From NCBI GenBank assembly GCA_009602725.1, contig WELB01000193.1:1-37491 (forward strand): 37,491 bases of DNA, written 5' to 3'. The first letter of the stretch is position 1, and every line of letters starts with the position of its first letter. A program made the position numbers and the translations under genes. Of this stretch, positions 12,601 through 24,500 are shown piece by piece. The stretch comes from Spirogloea muscicola. Taxonomy: Eukaryota; Streptophyta; Zygnematophyceae; Spirogloeales; Spirogloeaceae. The notes below the pieces were generated by a model. It did not search any database and was not told where the DNA came from. It saw only the letters and a list, made by a program, of their open reading frames with translations.

Positions 12601-13160
12601 CTCACTCGTAGCTACTGAGTGGTCCATCCTACACCTGCTCTGACATTGCTCAATAGGCCCCTCCGCCATTTGGCCCCTTCGAACCTTTGTCAATACTTTT
12701 CGGGCTGGCTTTTCGCAGCCCTTTCCCCCATTGGGAGAGCCACTTCTCTCTCTCACAGCCATTGCCTTCCAACAAAGAAGACTCTTCCAGTAAGGGGCGA
12801 ATGGGTGTGATCGGCCAGCCCAGAAAAGAATGAACAGAATTCGACGGGGCCAGAAAAGCGCTGAAGCACAGCGACTCAAGTGGCCACTGAGTGCTCAAAA
12901 TCAGAGGAAGGATCAATATTCCCTAGTGAGCAGCCGCAGCTCAGAGATACTGATGTGCGGGTAGCAGGCACCTGTCTATAGCCAGAGAGAGAGAAGTGCG
13001 CGCCCATAGAGAAGAGGGGCTGGCCAAGCCAGCCCAAAAAAGAATGGACAATGTCCAAAGCCGAAGAAAGAAGAAGAAGGGCTCGTCCATTTAGGATAGG
13101 GGCTGGAAAAAGCCAGCCCAGAAAAGAATGAACAAAGGACGAGAAGAAAGAGGAGCCGGA
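12600..13160. repeat. Tandem cluster of palindromic elements
   Basis: A minus-sense core copy at about 12643-12757 (TTTGGCCCCTTCGAACC, TTTTCGGGCTGGCTTT, CCCCCATTGGGAGAGCCACT) is followed by plus-sense copies at about 12808-12860, 13012-13055 and 13098-13135. Each of these has GGCCAGCCC or GCCAGCCC followed by AAAAGAATG(A/G)ACA. Opposed orientations side by side suggest repeated insertion of the same family. Confidence 0.85.
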
Positions 13161-13480
13161 GAAAGGACTACACTACAAAACATTGCAGAACACAGAAACG
13201 ATGCAGAGGAAAGCTCAGTACCCACGAGTGAGCAACATCAGGTCTGAGTAGCTCGCTGCAGGGAAAGAGTCACTCCGCCGTGACCCAGAGGCGGCGGCCA
13301 TAGCACGGCCTGCGCGCGTGTGGACGGCGTGGGCAAGAGAGCGTTGAAGCGATACGGCCAGGCGCATGCGGAAGACTTGTGCGAGCGAACCGGCAGCGTT
13401 GAAGCCGGGCATCGCCGGCAGACCCGGCCGCCGGTCAATGGCCTGAGGCTGCAGCCGGAGTGCGATTGGCACGCAGATGG
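13160..13480 (-). repeat. Peptide-bearing dispersed repeat, minus-strand copy
   Basis: The minus strand of 13215-13472 reads open to VSLQRSLAHAVHTRAGRAM, AAASGS and SDLMLLTRGY-stop. The same peptide-like series occurs on the plus strand at 14440-14663 and 27785-28003. Flanking sequence (13170-13255 in reverse) matches 12095-12180 and 27725-27795. I treat this as a repeat, not a proven gene. Confidence 0.7.
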
Positions 13481-13494
13481 CACGCAGGTGCTCT

Positions 13495-13660
13495 AGCTCC
13501 TCAGCTTAGCTTGTCGAATACGTTTGTGCTCACTCGTGGGAACCAAATCCCCCTTCAGCCAGCTTATTGCCCCGTTACCAGGACTTTCGTTAGGCTCGAT
13601 TTTGGCCTCCCTTTCATCGCCATCCCAGCGCGCCTTTCTTCTCTGCAGATGCGACGCGCT
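13495..13660 (+). repeat. Dispersed repeat, copy without hairpin insertion
   Basis: Order of words: TTAGCTTGTCGAATACGTTTG, CTCACTCGTGGGAACC, TCCCCCTTCAGCCAG, TTTTGGCCTCCCTTTCA. It is collinear with 28330-28480 and with the reverse of 34740-35060, but has no insert between ACTCG and CCCCCTT. Confidence 0.75.
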
Positions 13661-14100
13661 TGCCACTGACCGCTGCAGCGATACTAACAGGCGCATGCAA
13701 TACACCTGGGCGCGGGACCTTGCCATGATATAATTTGCCTGCTTTCTTTGGAACGTCGAAACACCGCGCTGCGCGCTAGCCGGTTGCAGAAACTCGAGCC
13801 ACCGAGCAACGAACGCCCCGTGGACATCGATGGCAGTTGGGGAGAAGGCGTGCAATGTGCGCTTGAAATGAAAGGGTGGCTCAGATCAAGCCAATACAGT
13901 GTCCAGCGCAAAAAGTGGGGCAATGGGAAAGAACTCGTCTTCCGACAGATGGTAACAAAGGCAAGAGCTCGCTCTCCCCTCATCGTCATCCATCAACCAC
14001 CCCCACTGCGATCAGCTCCTGCCAGCTGCAGTGGATTCTTTAAGTTTACAGGTGCTCTTACCACACTCTCCTTCAGAATATCGCCATCTGGGCTATGCAC
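13660..14100. other. Repeat-block interior, no gene seen
   Basis: The minus strand again shows VYCMRLLVSLQRSV-type sequence (about 13620-13700), a degraded relative of the HLRAG peptide repeat. The open frame over 13748-14284 on the plus strand overlaps repeat sequence at its 3' end and shows no recognisable domain, so I do not call a gene. Confidence 0.45.
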
Positions 14101-14400
14101 CACGCGCAGATGTGCGTCCGGCCGAGATGGGCTTCCCAGCTGCATGACTGTCGTTCTTGCGCCATCGTGTGTTGGCCTCTTTGCAGCCTGCTCAGGCTCG
14201 TGCTTTGCATCAGAAAGCTGGGCGAGCTCTAGTTGGTGGCAGAAGGGCTTGGAATGTGCGATGTGGTACTCAGGCATCGACTAGCGACCTCCATGTGCTT
14301 GACCAGTGTTCCTGAGTGAGTCAATTTGCAGTGGGTAAAGTACGTCTTCAGATGTGCTTGCAATTTTGTTTGGCCATTTGGCCTTCGATTATTTCAATAC
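14100..14400 (+). repeat. Dispersed repeat copy
   Basis: 14185-14215 (GCTCAGGCTCGTGCTTTGCA) matches 11940-11975. 14225-14400 follows the 12365-12560 copy word for word in order (CTAGTTGGTGGCA, AAGGGCTTG, GGCATCGACTAGCGACCTCC, GTGCTTGCAATTTTGT), with more divergence. Confidence 0.75.
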
Positions 14401-14429
14401 ACGATCATCCCACTTCATCATACCAGCGT

Positions 14430-14785
14430 CTTTCCCTTCAGCGGTGCATGGCCCACGCCTCACACCTGCGTGCTGGCGATGCTCTCGCTGCGAAGAAGAA
14501 GAAGCGTTACCAGAAGGCGTTTGTTAATCTCCCTCCAGTGGTCCATGGCCCACGCCTTGCATCTGCGTGCTGGCCGTGCTCTCGTGGCAGCCTCTGGCTT
14601 TCGTCAGGGGGATTGTTTTCCGACTGTTTTCCGGATCTGAGGCTCCTCACTCGTAGCTACTGAGTGATTCATCCTCCCCCAGTTCTGAGAGCGCTTTGGC
14701 CCCTTCGTTCCTTGTCAATTCTCTTTTTTGGGCTGGCTTCTCACAGCACTTGCCCCCAGTGGGAGAGCCACTTTCTTTCCCTCTC
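14430..14785 (+). repeat. Peptide-bearing repeat plus hairpin core
   Basis: 14440-14640 reads in one frame SLQRCMAHASHLRAGDALAA and later SLQWSMAHALHLRAGRALVA, an internal duplication. It is followed at 14640-14662 by a frame-shifted LRLLTRSY-stop. 14690-14775 is a minus-sense hairpin core (TTTGGCCCCTTCG, TTGTCAATTCTC, GGGCTGGCTTCTCACAGC, AGTGGGAGAGCCACTT). Shifted frames between the two halves suggest decay. Confidence 0.8.
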
Positions 14786-14835
14786 CTCCGCTACCTTGCC
14801 CTCGTTCTCCCATTCTTCACTGCCACTGCCTCACT

Positions 14836-14876
14836 TTGGAAAACCTAACCCCTCAAAACCTAAACCCTTGATTCAA
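14836..14876. repeat. Degenerate telomere-like motif (CCTAAAC) before helicase gene
   Basis: AAAACCTAACCCCTCAAAAC followed by CTAAACCC resembles CCCTAAA telomere units in reverse orientation, on the upstream side of the RecQ coding start. Confidence 0.6.
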
Positions 14877-15068
14877 AGTGCTATCCACTTTCCACTTCTT
14901 CCGGGGCTTGTCACTACGACTTGCGGCACGTCGGAACGTTGTCGCAGGGGACCATAAGGACCAGGAGTTGGGCAACGTGCGCCGCAACTGTGATACTGAC
15001 GCAGATGGCGGCGCTCCCGATGACCACAATGGTGCGACAGCGGGAGACACGGGAGACAGGCAGCCATC

Positions 15069-18000
15069 ATGGCGCCTGGGAATCCATCATCGTCGATGGC
15101 CGTCATGTCCGTCCATGGCAACGACTGTCCCAGCTTCATCGATGTGAATCGGAACACGTTGGCAGGGCAGTCTGAGCTCCGGCAGGTCATCATGGACGCA
15201 CCCAGCGGTAGTGGCAGTGACTGGCCAGTAGCTGCAGATGGGGACAGTCGCGCAGCCTGGCGTGCGCAGCTGGTGGCAATGGGTTTTGGTGGGGGCCCCG
15301 CATCCGAAGCTGCGGCCGCCTGCGCCTCGCTCGAGGACGCCGTTGATTACATCCTCGCTGGCGACACAGCCGCACCTGCGATGCTTGCCATGGAGCCACC
15401 GCAGCTACTGCCAATTCCATCGGCGAATTGTACCGGCAGCGCCACTGACAGCCGCGGCAGTGGCTGGGAGGCTGCTGCGATGACGGCGCTCCAAACTCGC
15501 TTTGGCTTCGAGGAGCTGAAGCCGTTCCAGCGTGAGGCCCTGGCCGCTTGGGCCGCTGGCCGTGACTGCTTCGTGCTGGCCGCTACTGGCAGCGGTAAGC
15601 TGCTAACCTCAACAACTGATTAGATTCGTACTTTTTCAAAAGTCAATCGCAGATCATTGACACCTAAATCATCACATTTCAGTGAGTTACGCAGGTCCTG
15701 TAGGCCTTAGGGCTTGTTATTTAAGGTTCAGGGTCTAGGGTTGAGGGTTTGGGGTTTGGAGAGAGTTGAGGAGGTTTAGGGTTTGAAGGTGACTCCCGCG
15801 TCGGTCATCATCAGCGCAGGCAAGTCGCTGTGCTTCCAGCTGCCGGCGCTCGTGACGGGCGGCACCGTCGTTGTCGTCTCGCCGCTCATCTCCCTGATGC
15901 ACGACCAGTGCGTGAAGCTCGCCGCCGCCGGCATCGCCGCCTGCTTCCTTGGCTCCGGACAGCCTGACGCAGCCATTGAGACCGCTGCAATTGAAGGCGC
16001 CTACGACGTAATCTACGCCTGCCCCGAGACCATTCCCCGGTGCTCTTACCATTACCAAAACCAAATGCCTATCTCAGCCTCAGACTCAACTTCAGCAATA
16101 CCTTCCTAAACCTTTCCCTAACCTACATTTCCATCCGGTTTGCCAACTGGTTGGGCTTGCAGATTAGTGAGGGGCCTGCAGGAGCTCGCACGCGGCCGCA
16201 GCATTGCCCTCTTTGCTGTCGACGAAGCGCACTGCGTCTCCAAGTGGGGCCATGACTTCCGCCCTGCCTACAGGTCTCCTCTGCGCACTTGGGGTTTCAC
16301 GTTGAGAGTTTAGGTGAAGGGTTGAGAGTAGGGTCTAGGTTTAGGGTTAGGCTGACATATTTTCAGGAGGCTTTACCAGCAAGTCAAAGCAATGTAGAAT
16401 GAACCTGACATCATTAGACCAGTCTCAATCACAAACCTCACAAACCCGCTCACTTCTGCAAGATTCTTAGCAAGCTCGACAGCCAGGCTCCTGAGGGACA
16501 GCAGCTGAGAGCAATGTCTTGCTTGCGTTCGTTGCAATCTTAACATCTTCTACAATGGTGGGGAAATTCCTGTCACACTCTTGTGCCTATGCTTTCATCC
16601 TCAGTGTTGTGTAAATTAGAATCAGTTAAGGATAATCATAAGGTAGAGGGTTGCCCTGAAACTCGAAGTGGTGTGTCTAGGAAACTCTCGCTGCTCAAGA
16701 CAAGCTTCACGCCGAGAGCCCTCGGGGACAAGAGTGCCCGGCCCATCCCGGTCATGGCTCTCACCGCCACAGCCACGCCCACCGTGCGGGAGGACGTCCT
16801 CACGTCGCTGCGCATGGGCCCTGGTGCAGCGGTCGTGCTCACATCGTTCTTCCGGCCCAACCTAGCCTTCAAGGTGCACCGGAGGCCCAGAAAAGCAGCT
16901 ACATTAAATTTGTAGTTGTCAGTCTCAGTCTTTTCTCACTTCATGTTGTGATTGAGTTGTGATGTTTGAGTCGATCATCCTCAGGGGAAATGCGTAGATT
17001 ACTTCATTGTTATACTTGTAATAGGCTGGTAAGCTCAACAAGGGCCTCAAATAAGTCGCTCGCTACTTGCTCACATTGTTCTCTAGCCCTGACTGGCACG
17101 GTCGCTGGTGTTGCAGGTCCACCACAGCAAGACCAAGCGGCCAGCCTCGTATGCACGCGACTTCAGTGACCTCAGGGAGCACTACTTGGGCTGCAGTAAC
17201 GGAAGGCGGCAGGGGTCCGCGGCAGATCTGTCCAGCGAGCTCAACCTGGGCATGGCTACAGCACTGCAAGAGGAGAGCGACAGTGCTCAAGCTCGTGAAT
17301 CTGGCGAGGACAACGACGAAGACAGGAGATGCTTGGAGGTGGATGCTGATGAAGACCGGGTGCTCCCTGCCAATGACCTTGGTGGTGTGCAGCAATGACA
17401 CCAAATTCTTATCTGCCTGCAACAGCTTGTAGAGTCTTACCTTAGGCATCATATGACTTGCAAAGAAGTCCGTGCTTTGATCTACTTATTCAGGTCATGC
17501 CTTATGTGCTGATGGAGTTTGACACTTGATCTTGTTCACGGCCTAGGAAGCAATATGTTTTTTGGTACTTTAGATTGACTCCATTGACTCCACGCAGCTG
17601 CACCACTCGTGCAGTCTTATCAGGCACATGTCAGCCAGGGGCTACCTGTGCTTCCAATACTGCAGGTACTCCCTTAGCATCCGAAGCTACAAGAGTATGT
17701 TATACATCTGAAGCTGCGACTCCCTGTACCTACTGAGCAGAAACAAATGCAGCCCCAAAATTAAGAAAGACTGTAACTGTACAGTTAGTTGGGTTTACTT
17801 TCACTTTTGTAGCAAACATTTGCACTGCTGTGCTGTTTGCCCATGGATCGGTTGACATGACCGTGGGTGACCGTGGGTAAAGCCGAAGGAGAAGGCCCCA
17901 GCATTGTGTATGTGCCAACAAGGAAGGAAGCAGAGCGGCTTGCGGCCTACTTGAACAAGTGGGGCATCAAGTGTGCCGCATACCATGCCAAGGTGCCAGA

Positions 18001-20925
18001 GACAGCCCCAATAAACGCCGGCTCACACACATGTCCAAATAGCGCCTACAGTGTGTACTCATCTTACTGCTGCTAGATCTGCTCTAGAGGCTCCCATTAT
18101 CATATTATTGTTCCGAAGTTTTTCCATTTTAAGCTGTGCTGAGCTGAGCCTGCAGCTGCCAAGGGCGCACCTACAGCAAGTACACTGCAGCTTCCAGGCC
18201 GGGGTCCTCCAGGTAGCCACCACTCATTGACCCTAGCAGCCTAATTTATCCTCGAGCATGTACACTGCAGACTGACAAATTGAGAGGCCCCAAAAGAGAA
18301 TATGTCCTGAATCATGCATTGCAATCTGCACTATCCAACCCCTGAGAGTGCTGAGTCCTTCATTACAACCTTCTCTTATGTGACACTGGTCCGCAGATTC
18401 AGTATATACACTTTGTTGCAACAATTGCAAATTGAGCCTTACCCCTTAGGAGCCTCACAGAGGGCTAGCGTCATGGCTCATTAGCCAATCAATGAGTGTG
18501 CAAGCTGGCGCTGGAATTGATCAAAGTTACTCATTGACTGATCCAAATCTTTGACTAGCCCGTGCTTCACGTGCTGCCATGCTCAATGTGCCTGGCCATT
18601 GTGCAAGCAGGTGGTGGTTGCGACAATTGCGTTTGGGATGGGCATCGACAAGGCAAATGTGCGACGGGTGATCCACTATGGTTGGCCTCAGGTGCAAAGT
18701 ATTTGCAACATGTGCTCATGTATATCACCAAGGTGTCATTTGTCTCCCAACGTAAAGTATTACGTATTGATAGTACTGTAAGAAGTTGTGGGCTGGCCAC
18801 CATGTCAAGTTTGATAGTGCATCCTCAATTCAAGAGCACACTGATTGAAACTAAGTACATCAAATTAGTTGACCTGCTTGGGGGTTGCTACTTGCAGAGC
18901 CTGGAGGCATACTACCAAGAGGCCGGCAGAGGCGGGCGTGATGGTCGCCCCTGTGATTGCAGTAAGCAGGATCAGCTGAGATTTTTCACTGCCACTAATG
19001 TACAAGCTTTATCTATATCCATCATGTTACAGTAGGCTCCTCGTTGCAGCAAGTACTTGCAGTAATAAGTGGCAACATGACTAAGCGCTTGAGCAGGTAG
19101 TCCCTAATTTGGTGTTATTTTCATGATTGGCTGCTGTTGCCAGTCCTGTACTGCGACATGACAATGCTGCCCTCGCTGCTGCCGAGCAAGCGGAGTCCGG
19201 AGCAGGCCCAGCACGCTCTGCACATGCTCACTGAGTGCTTCCGGTACCGTGTTATGCCTTAGACATTGCACAATACTGTCCTCTTATATATATCTGACAC
19301 CGTCCTTGTGCTTTCCTCCAGTGACAAGGTTAGCATACCTAAGCTAAGCAGAGCTGGATCATTAAGTGATTGCCAGACTTTCCATTATGACTTTAATTTC
19401 TTTGTGTTCAACCACAACAGCTCGTTTTGTCCACATTGCCGAAGAGCGTTGTTGACTTGCCAGCTCTTGCACTTACTTGTACCATGATATGCTTATAGTC
19501 ACTGGCATTCAGCTATACAGCTACTAGCTGATGAAGTAGCTCTGAAGAATGAGCACTTGCTCCAGGTACGGAGTGACCACCAGCAAGTGCCGGGCGCGGA
19601 TACTGCTCAGCTACTTCGGCGAGGAGCTGCAGACGCAAGTTTGTAACATGTGAGCAGCCATGCCATTTCCATATAATCAATACAATTATGGTTGCACGAT
19701 CTTGAGCCACCCTCAATGTGAGGTACATTTTGGAAGTGAATCTTTAGATTATTGACTAGCACAGCTTATCATCGATCTTTGACTGCTGCCTATCCTGGGC
19801 TCTCTCTCAAATTGCCAATAAAATTACAGCTACTTCGCAACATCGTTAGTCCAGTAACAGTGAAGCCGCCTTCTTACTGATGGAAAAGAACATAGAGCTC
19901 AAAGGCGAGTAGCAACTGCTCAGAACAAAGTAATTGTTGATGTCAGGTGCGACGTGTGCACTGACGGAACTCCTCCTTTAGAGGATGTGACTGCGGAAGC
20001 CGTCAGCCTCATAAGCAGCTGCTCTCAAGGAGGGACCAACCGTCTAGCTAGAGCCGCGAGGGGTGTCGCTCAGGTACATTATGACTGTCAATTGTGCGAT
20101 AATGTGATGCTTAGTCCTGTCATAGCGTTTGCGACTTGATGTCAGACTCCTGCATACAAAACATTCATAAATGTTCTTATGCATAACGAAGAACACCGTA
20201 TCGTTTTACAAGCTGCTGTTCAGGGGCCGAAGGACATCCCGCTGTATTGGAGGGGCCTCGCGCGGATCCTCAGTGACCGAGGCTTGTTGAGAGAGCAGGT
20301 GTGTGGTGGCCCCTAGATGCATGTTCAAGAATGTCATCTGTCCTCAAGGCAAATGAATGCTTCCACTTAATAATGAAGTAAATACCTTGAAGGTTGAGCA
20401 AGCTCCAGATGCCATGTTCTGTATATAAGTGGCAATTATAATTAGAGGCAGCTTGCTTGCCACCTTGGCCAGGGCGGCAAAATCACGGCACGTGTCTCTG
20501 GCATGAGACATGCTGAAGCCACGGAAGCGGGCCTGGCCTTCCTGCGAGACCACCATGACACCGCAGCACAAATGACAAGCTCTGAAGTCGACCCAAGTGC
20601 GATCAGCCAAGTTCTTGGCGATGCGCTGCTTGTGCATCCCGAGGGCGACATGTTGGCAGCCGCCAGGCAGTGGGAAGAAGAGACTCAAGAGCAGGAAGAG
20701 GGAGGAGAAGAGGGAGGAGAAGGCGGCAGCCGGAGGCGGCAGACATATCGACGTGCTGGCCATGGCAATGGCGTTGGCGGCGAAGCGACGGCAGAGTGGG
20801 GCCGGGGTTGGGCCGACCCAGATGTCCGACGGCAGCGGCTCGCAAGGTTCCGGCCGCCGGGTGGGGCGCGCAAGCGGCTCGCCAAGCGGATGTACGCTAT
20901 GAGCAAGAAGCCGCGCAAACGATGA
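15069..20925 (+). CDS. RECQSIM: RecQsim-type DNA helicase with N-terminal UBA domain
   Basis: ATP-dependent 3'-5' DNA helicase for recombination and repair in the nucleus. Exons: 15069-15594, 15820-16039, 16163-16273, 16681-16873, 17117-17381, 17883-17992, 18156-18212, 18611-18691, 18898-18961, 19144-19243, 19566-19649, 19947-20073, 20224-20298, 20473-20925. All join in phase to 821 residues. Order: UBA-like domain about 64-98 (LVAMGF to [11 protein letters not shown]), RecQ motif 0 ([14 protein letters not shown]), Walker A ATGSGKS (Lys177), motif Ia [18 protein letters not shown] box 269-272, motif [12 protein letters not shown], an acidic insertion about 351-438, motif [16 protein letters not shown], motif [19 protein letters not shown], motif [12 protein letters not shown] (528-537), zinc-binding cysteines (KCRARIL, CNMCDVC), and a basic C-terminus after [16 protein letters not shown]. 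The insertion inside the helicase core is the hallmark of plant RecQsim. Three introns hold telomere-like motifs. The start is the first ATG of the open frame; an upstream leader exon is possible. Confidence 0.94.
15700..15790. repeat. Telomere-like TTTAGGG variants in helicase intron 1
   Basis: Roughly ten imperfect units in a row (GGTTCAGGGTCTAGGG, GAGGGTTTGGGG, GAGGTTTAGGGTTTG). Spacing and bases vary, so this is a decayed or drifting array. Confidence 0.75.
16096..16130. repeat. Telomere-like CCTAAAC variants in helicase intron 2
   Basis: CCTAAACCTTTCCCTAACC occurs in the opposite orientation to the arrays in introns 1 and 3. Confidence 0.55.
16288..16356. repeat. Telomere-like TTTAGGG variants in helicase intron 3
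   Basis: Imperfect units, including AGAGTTTAGGTGAAGGG and TCTAGGTTTAGGGTTAGG. Confidence 0.7.
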
Positions 20926-21576
20926 GGTGCACATATATATTCTTGGTAATAGCTTCTTAATGGATCTTGAAGTGGTCTTTACCTCACAACAATGTGGTGA
21001 CCTGCATCTCAACCAATCCTAGGTGACCTTAATTCACTCAAGTGTTATACAACTGAATGTAATGGCTAATCACCTGCATGAAGCCTAATGAAGGGTGCTG
21101 AGACATGGATTATTCTCAGGCTGGCACAATGGTCTGTTAAGTATTATAGCTCTCAGGACTGTTTGTGCTAATGCTGGGCCCTCCCAGCTGCATGTTGCCC
21201 TGGCACATACCCAACCCATTTGTGACCACAGAGCTTGCAATTGAATATTGCGCACTAACCACCAACAGAATGGGGGACAGTGTTGCTCTTGCAACTCGCA
21301 AGCCCATACTTGTCTGAGCAGTTTCACTTCTTTCATTCAACTCATTGTAAAGGGAAAGAGTACAACTTCGTATACTACGTTTGCTGCATCTTAATGTAAA
21401 GGGAAATATTACAACTTTATTAGCAAAAAATGTTAGGCAAGCAGAATTTGTCACCCCTCAACAGGCACAAGTTGTCAAGGTCCTTGTTTCCTGAACTGCA
21501 TGTGAAGGCCACCCTCTTCAATTCACAGGGTTAACACTTAGTGCAAGACTCGGGATACTTACTCTGAGCATGAGGT
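20926..21576. other. Convergent 3' intergenic region, no gene seen
   Basis: Lies between the helicase stop and the FAD synthase stop. TGTAA at 21059-21063 is a candidate poly(A) signal for the helicase; TTACA at 21409-21413 (TGTAA on the minus strand) is one for the other gene. A short imperfect direct repeat (GTAAAGGGAAA then TACAACTT) occurs at about 21348-21370 and 21396-21418. The regulatory calls rest on the known green-algal TGTAA signal only. Confidence 0.45.
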
Positions 21577-24500
21577 CTAAGATATTCGATCGACGGTCCC
21601 AAGTGGCAACTGCTGTCTCAAGGCATCCACAGCTGCCTCAACTCTGCCTGCCATCTGTTAACCAACCATCTCATTCAGTGAATCGAGAGCTTAGATGGTG
21701 CACAACAGCAGCTTAAAGAGGTAGAAGGAAATGTGAATGGTAATTCAGACTGATAGGCAAATTAGCGTTTGCTTAAGAATATGACATTAGGGTTAAGGGA
21801 ATAGGGCTCAGATTTAGGGTCCAGGGTTTAGAGTGTAGGTTGCAGGGTTTAGGGTTTAGGCGAATTCAATACCTTGCCCTTCAGGAAGACCACAAGCGTA
21901 GAAGTCATCTCTACCAAGCTTTCACTGTTTTCCCAATAACAGCCTGCATACATGTATTCGAGCGATGTTAGAATACATGTCAAGTATGCTCAAGGATTGT
22001 CCATATTCAATACATGATTGTCTTGTCTGTCCTGACTGTGACTTCTCAGCCCATCAAGGCTACAATCAAATGTAGCATAGACTGTATGTAATTGCCTCTT
22101 GATGGTATTCTCCTAAATGTATCTAGGTGGATCACTTTTTGCATCTGCAAGCATCAATAATCATGCACCACATATTTGGAATATGAGTTCTTTACTGCTT
22201 TGCTGACTTACTTATGGAAAGCTCCGGAAAGGAGATATGCAGCTGCCTCAGCGGCAAGACAATGATGTCCTGTACATGGAAAAAGGCAAGGTGAAGTCAA
22301 TTACAAGAAGTCAATTGTCCTTCAGAAACAAGTCTTAAGTCTAAAATCTAGCCACCAAATGTAGCCAGCCTGTTCCAATGCCAAAAGCTCCTGTGCCATG
22401 CCAAACCCAAGGACAGCAAGCTTGGCTCTTGCTCGTATATAGCAATAAGTTGGTGTGATTGGGAGGTAGCGATCGATAGCAGTTTACTGAATCCTGCCTG
22501 CCTGACTTCCTGGCTAGTAATGGGAGGTATTCTCATGAACACTCATTATGAGCATATAGTGAAACCGCCTCCACCATTGCTCTTGTATAGGCACAGGCTG
22601 CATTGACAACAGACTAATAGCTGCTTTCGTTGTCATTGTCAAACTAACCTCCAACACGCTGACGCGGAGTTTTGCTGATTGAAATGGGAGAGGCCGCAGC
22701 AGCGGGCTGTCCGGGTAGCCCAGAAGGCAAGCCCAGTGAAGCTCAAGCTCACGTAGCGTGGCCCCACCAAGGACCAACACATTTCTGCATTGCATCTGCA
22801 ATTAGGAGCAAGTAATGAGCCCCACATCTAAGGATTATTATCGCCATCTACTCAATGCTTTCAGTGATACTTTTCGAGAGTATGAGAAGTTGAAATAGCT
22901 CGCCTTAAAGCTCCTTACTGATGTCAGCTTATGATTTGTGAAAGTAATACTGAGAAATAGCGGCGAGTACTTTACAGGAGCTATGAAGTCATCAAGTGCA
23001 GCCATTATAGGTCATACAGCTGTCCTTACAAGCGGACGCACGACGCTGTCGCAGTGAAACAGCTTCGTGATGCCCTCAGGGAACTCTGCAAGCTGTCGCC
23101 GACGAGCAGAAACAAAGACCTTGCACAAACTTAGTCATTCCTGTGCGCTTGATTTGCACTTATTAACAAAGGATACAGAATACAGTGCGATACTCCCTCA
23201 CCCTTAATCATATCCTATCATGATCCTAACGCCTTACCGGACCCCGAGCGTGATCCTCCATTGAGCAATGTACAGGCAGCACTCGTACTTCTTGGGAAAA
23301 GAAAATCCCAAATCAATTTTGATTAGGCCGTTCATGACTCGTACCTTCAGGTGGGCGTCAGTGCACCGATCTCCCAAGCGGTTCCGCAGGTCCTCTTGGG
23401 ACTCCTCATCAGCAGCCTGAACTCCATAGAGCACGAGGCCATCAAACAAGTCACTGTTGGCCGGGAGAACAGGGATAAGACAATTCATGGTCCATTCTCA
23501 GTACAAAAGGGCTAGTGGAAAGAACGACGCTCCTATCTAAATGTCAGCTTGCACATAGTACTGCCAGAATGACTGGACACATTGACAACATATACCCTAA
23601 ATCAAGCCTACAAAATGAACCTGGACCTTTCGTTGTGGAGTTCAGAGTGATGTGGAGATATAGTACCAGCCGAACTCCAAACGCCTTTGCAACACCAGCA
23701 ATTGTGACGTCGCAGTAGGTAAGGCCAACTCCTCCTGTTACGAACACCTGCTTGCAGATTGCTAGTCCATCTTAGCAAATTAGCAAATATAATGGCAGGA
23801 GAGTCATCGCTGACCGGCAGCTCATTGCTAATGGCAAGGGCAGCCCACTACAATGCATACTGACTCAAGCTTCCACCTACGCTCTAGAGTCAGGTTTAGA
23901 TCAAGGGTCAAACTGTACAAGGCAGGAGGCCCAGCTCACAGATGCCTTGAGTAGCAGTTCTAGGCAATAAATTTAAGGCTGCACCCTTCATTGGTCCAAA
24001 TTGACCTCCATGATGTTACGAAGCTTATGCACCTGTGAAGCAGCGCAAAAGTGCTCACCATGTCGTTGCTAGTGGAAGCTCGCTGGACCTCCTCAGCAAC
24101 AGCATCCTCCTGTGAGCCAGGCCCAATCAACACAAAGGAAGGTCATTATGGCGGCTTCCTGGCTTCAGTCACAAGCCAGATTGAGGGATACAATATGACT
24201 CCAATGAATCCGTTACAGAGTCTGGACTTCTATCTCTGCAATCATTGCAATCTATTCATTTAGTTCAGGCTGGCTAAGGCCAGGGCAAATGCTCGAGCAT
24301 CCGGGCAACCCACATCGTTTTGTAGGACACTCCTGTGGGCAACCTCCCAGCCCAATGAGTGGAGCTCGCGGCAGAGATACTGCGCGCTAGCATCTTGTAC
24401 ATCGCCCCGCCTGCGGTGCCACAGAACCGACCCAGTTTATCACTGAGAGAGATGACAACCCTGTTTATCACTCTGATCCTAGACGCCAACTGTACACCAG

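Noticed and set aside
15723-16064. Minus-strand frame antisense to helicase exon 2
   Set aside because: Shadow of the exon that encodes [11 protein letters not shown] and the following motifs.
23234-23488. 84-codon minus-strand frame as a separate small gene
   Set aside because: Only 23416-23345 fits as an in-phase FAD synthase exon; the rest is intron.
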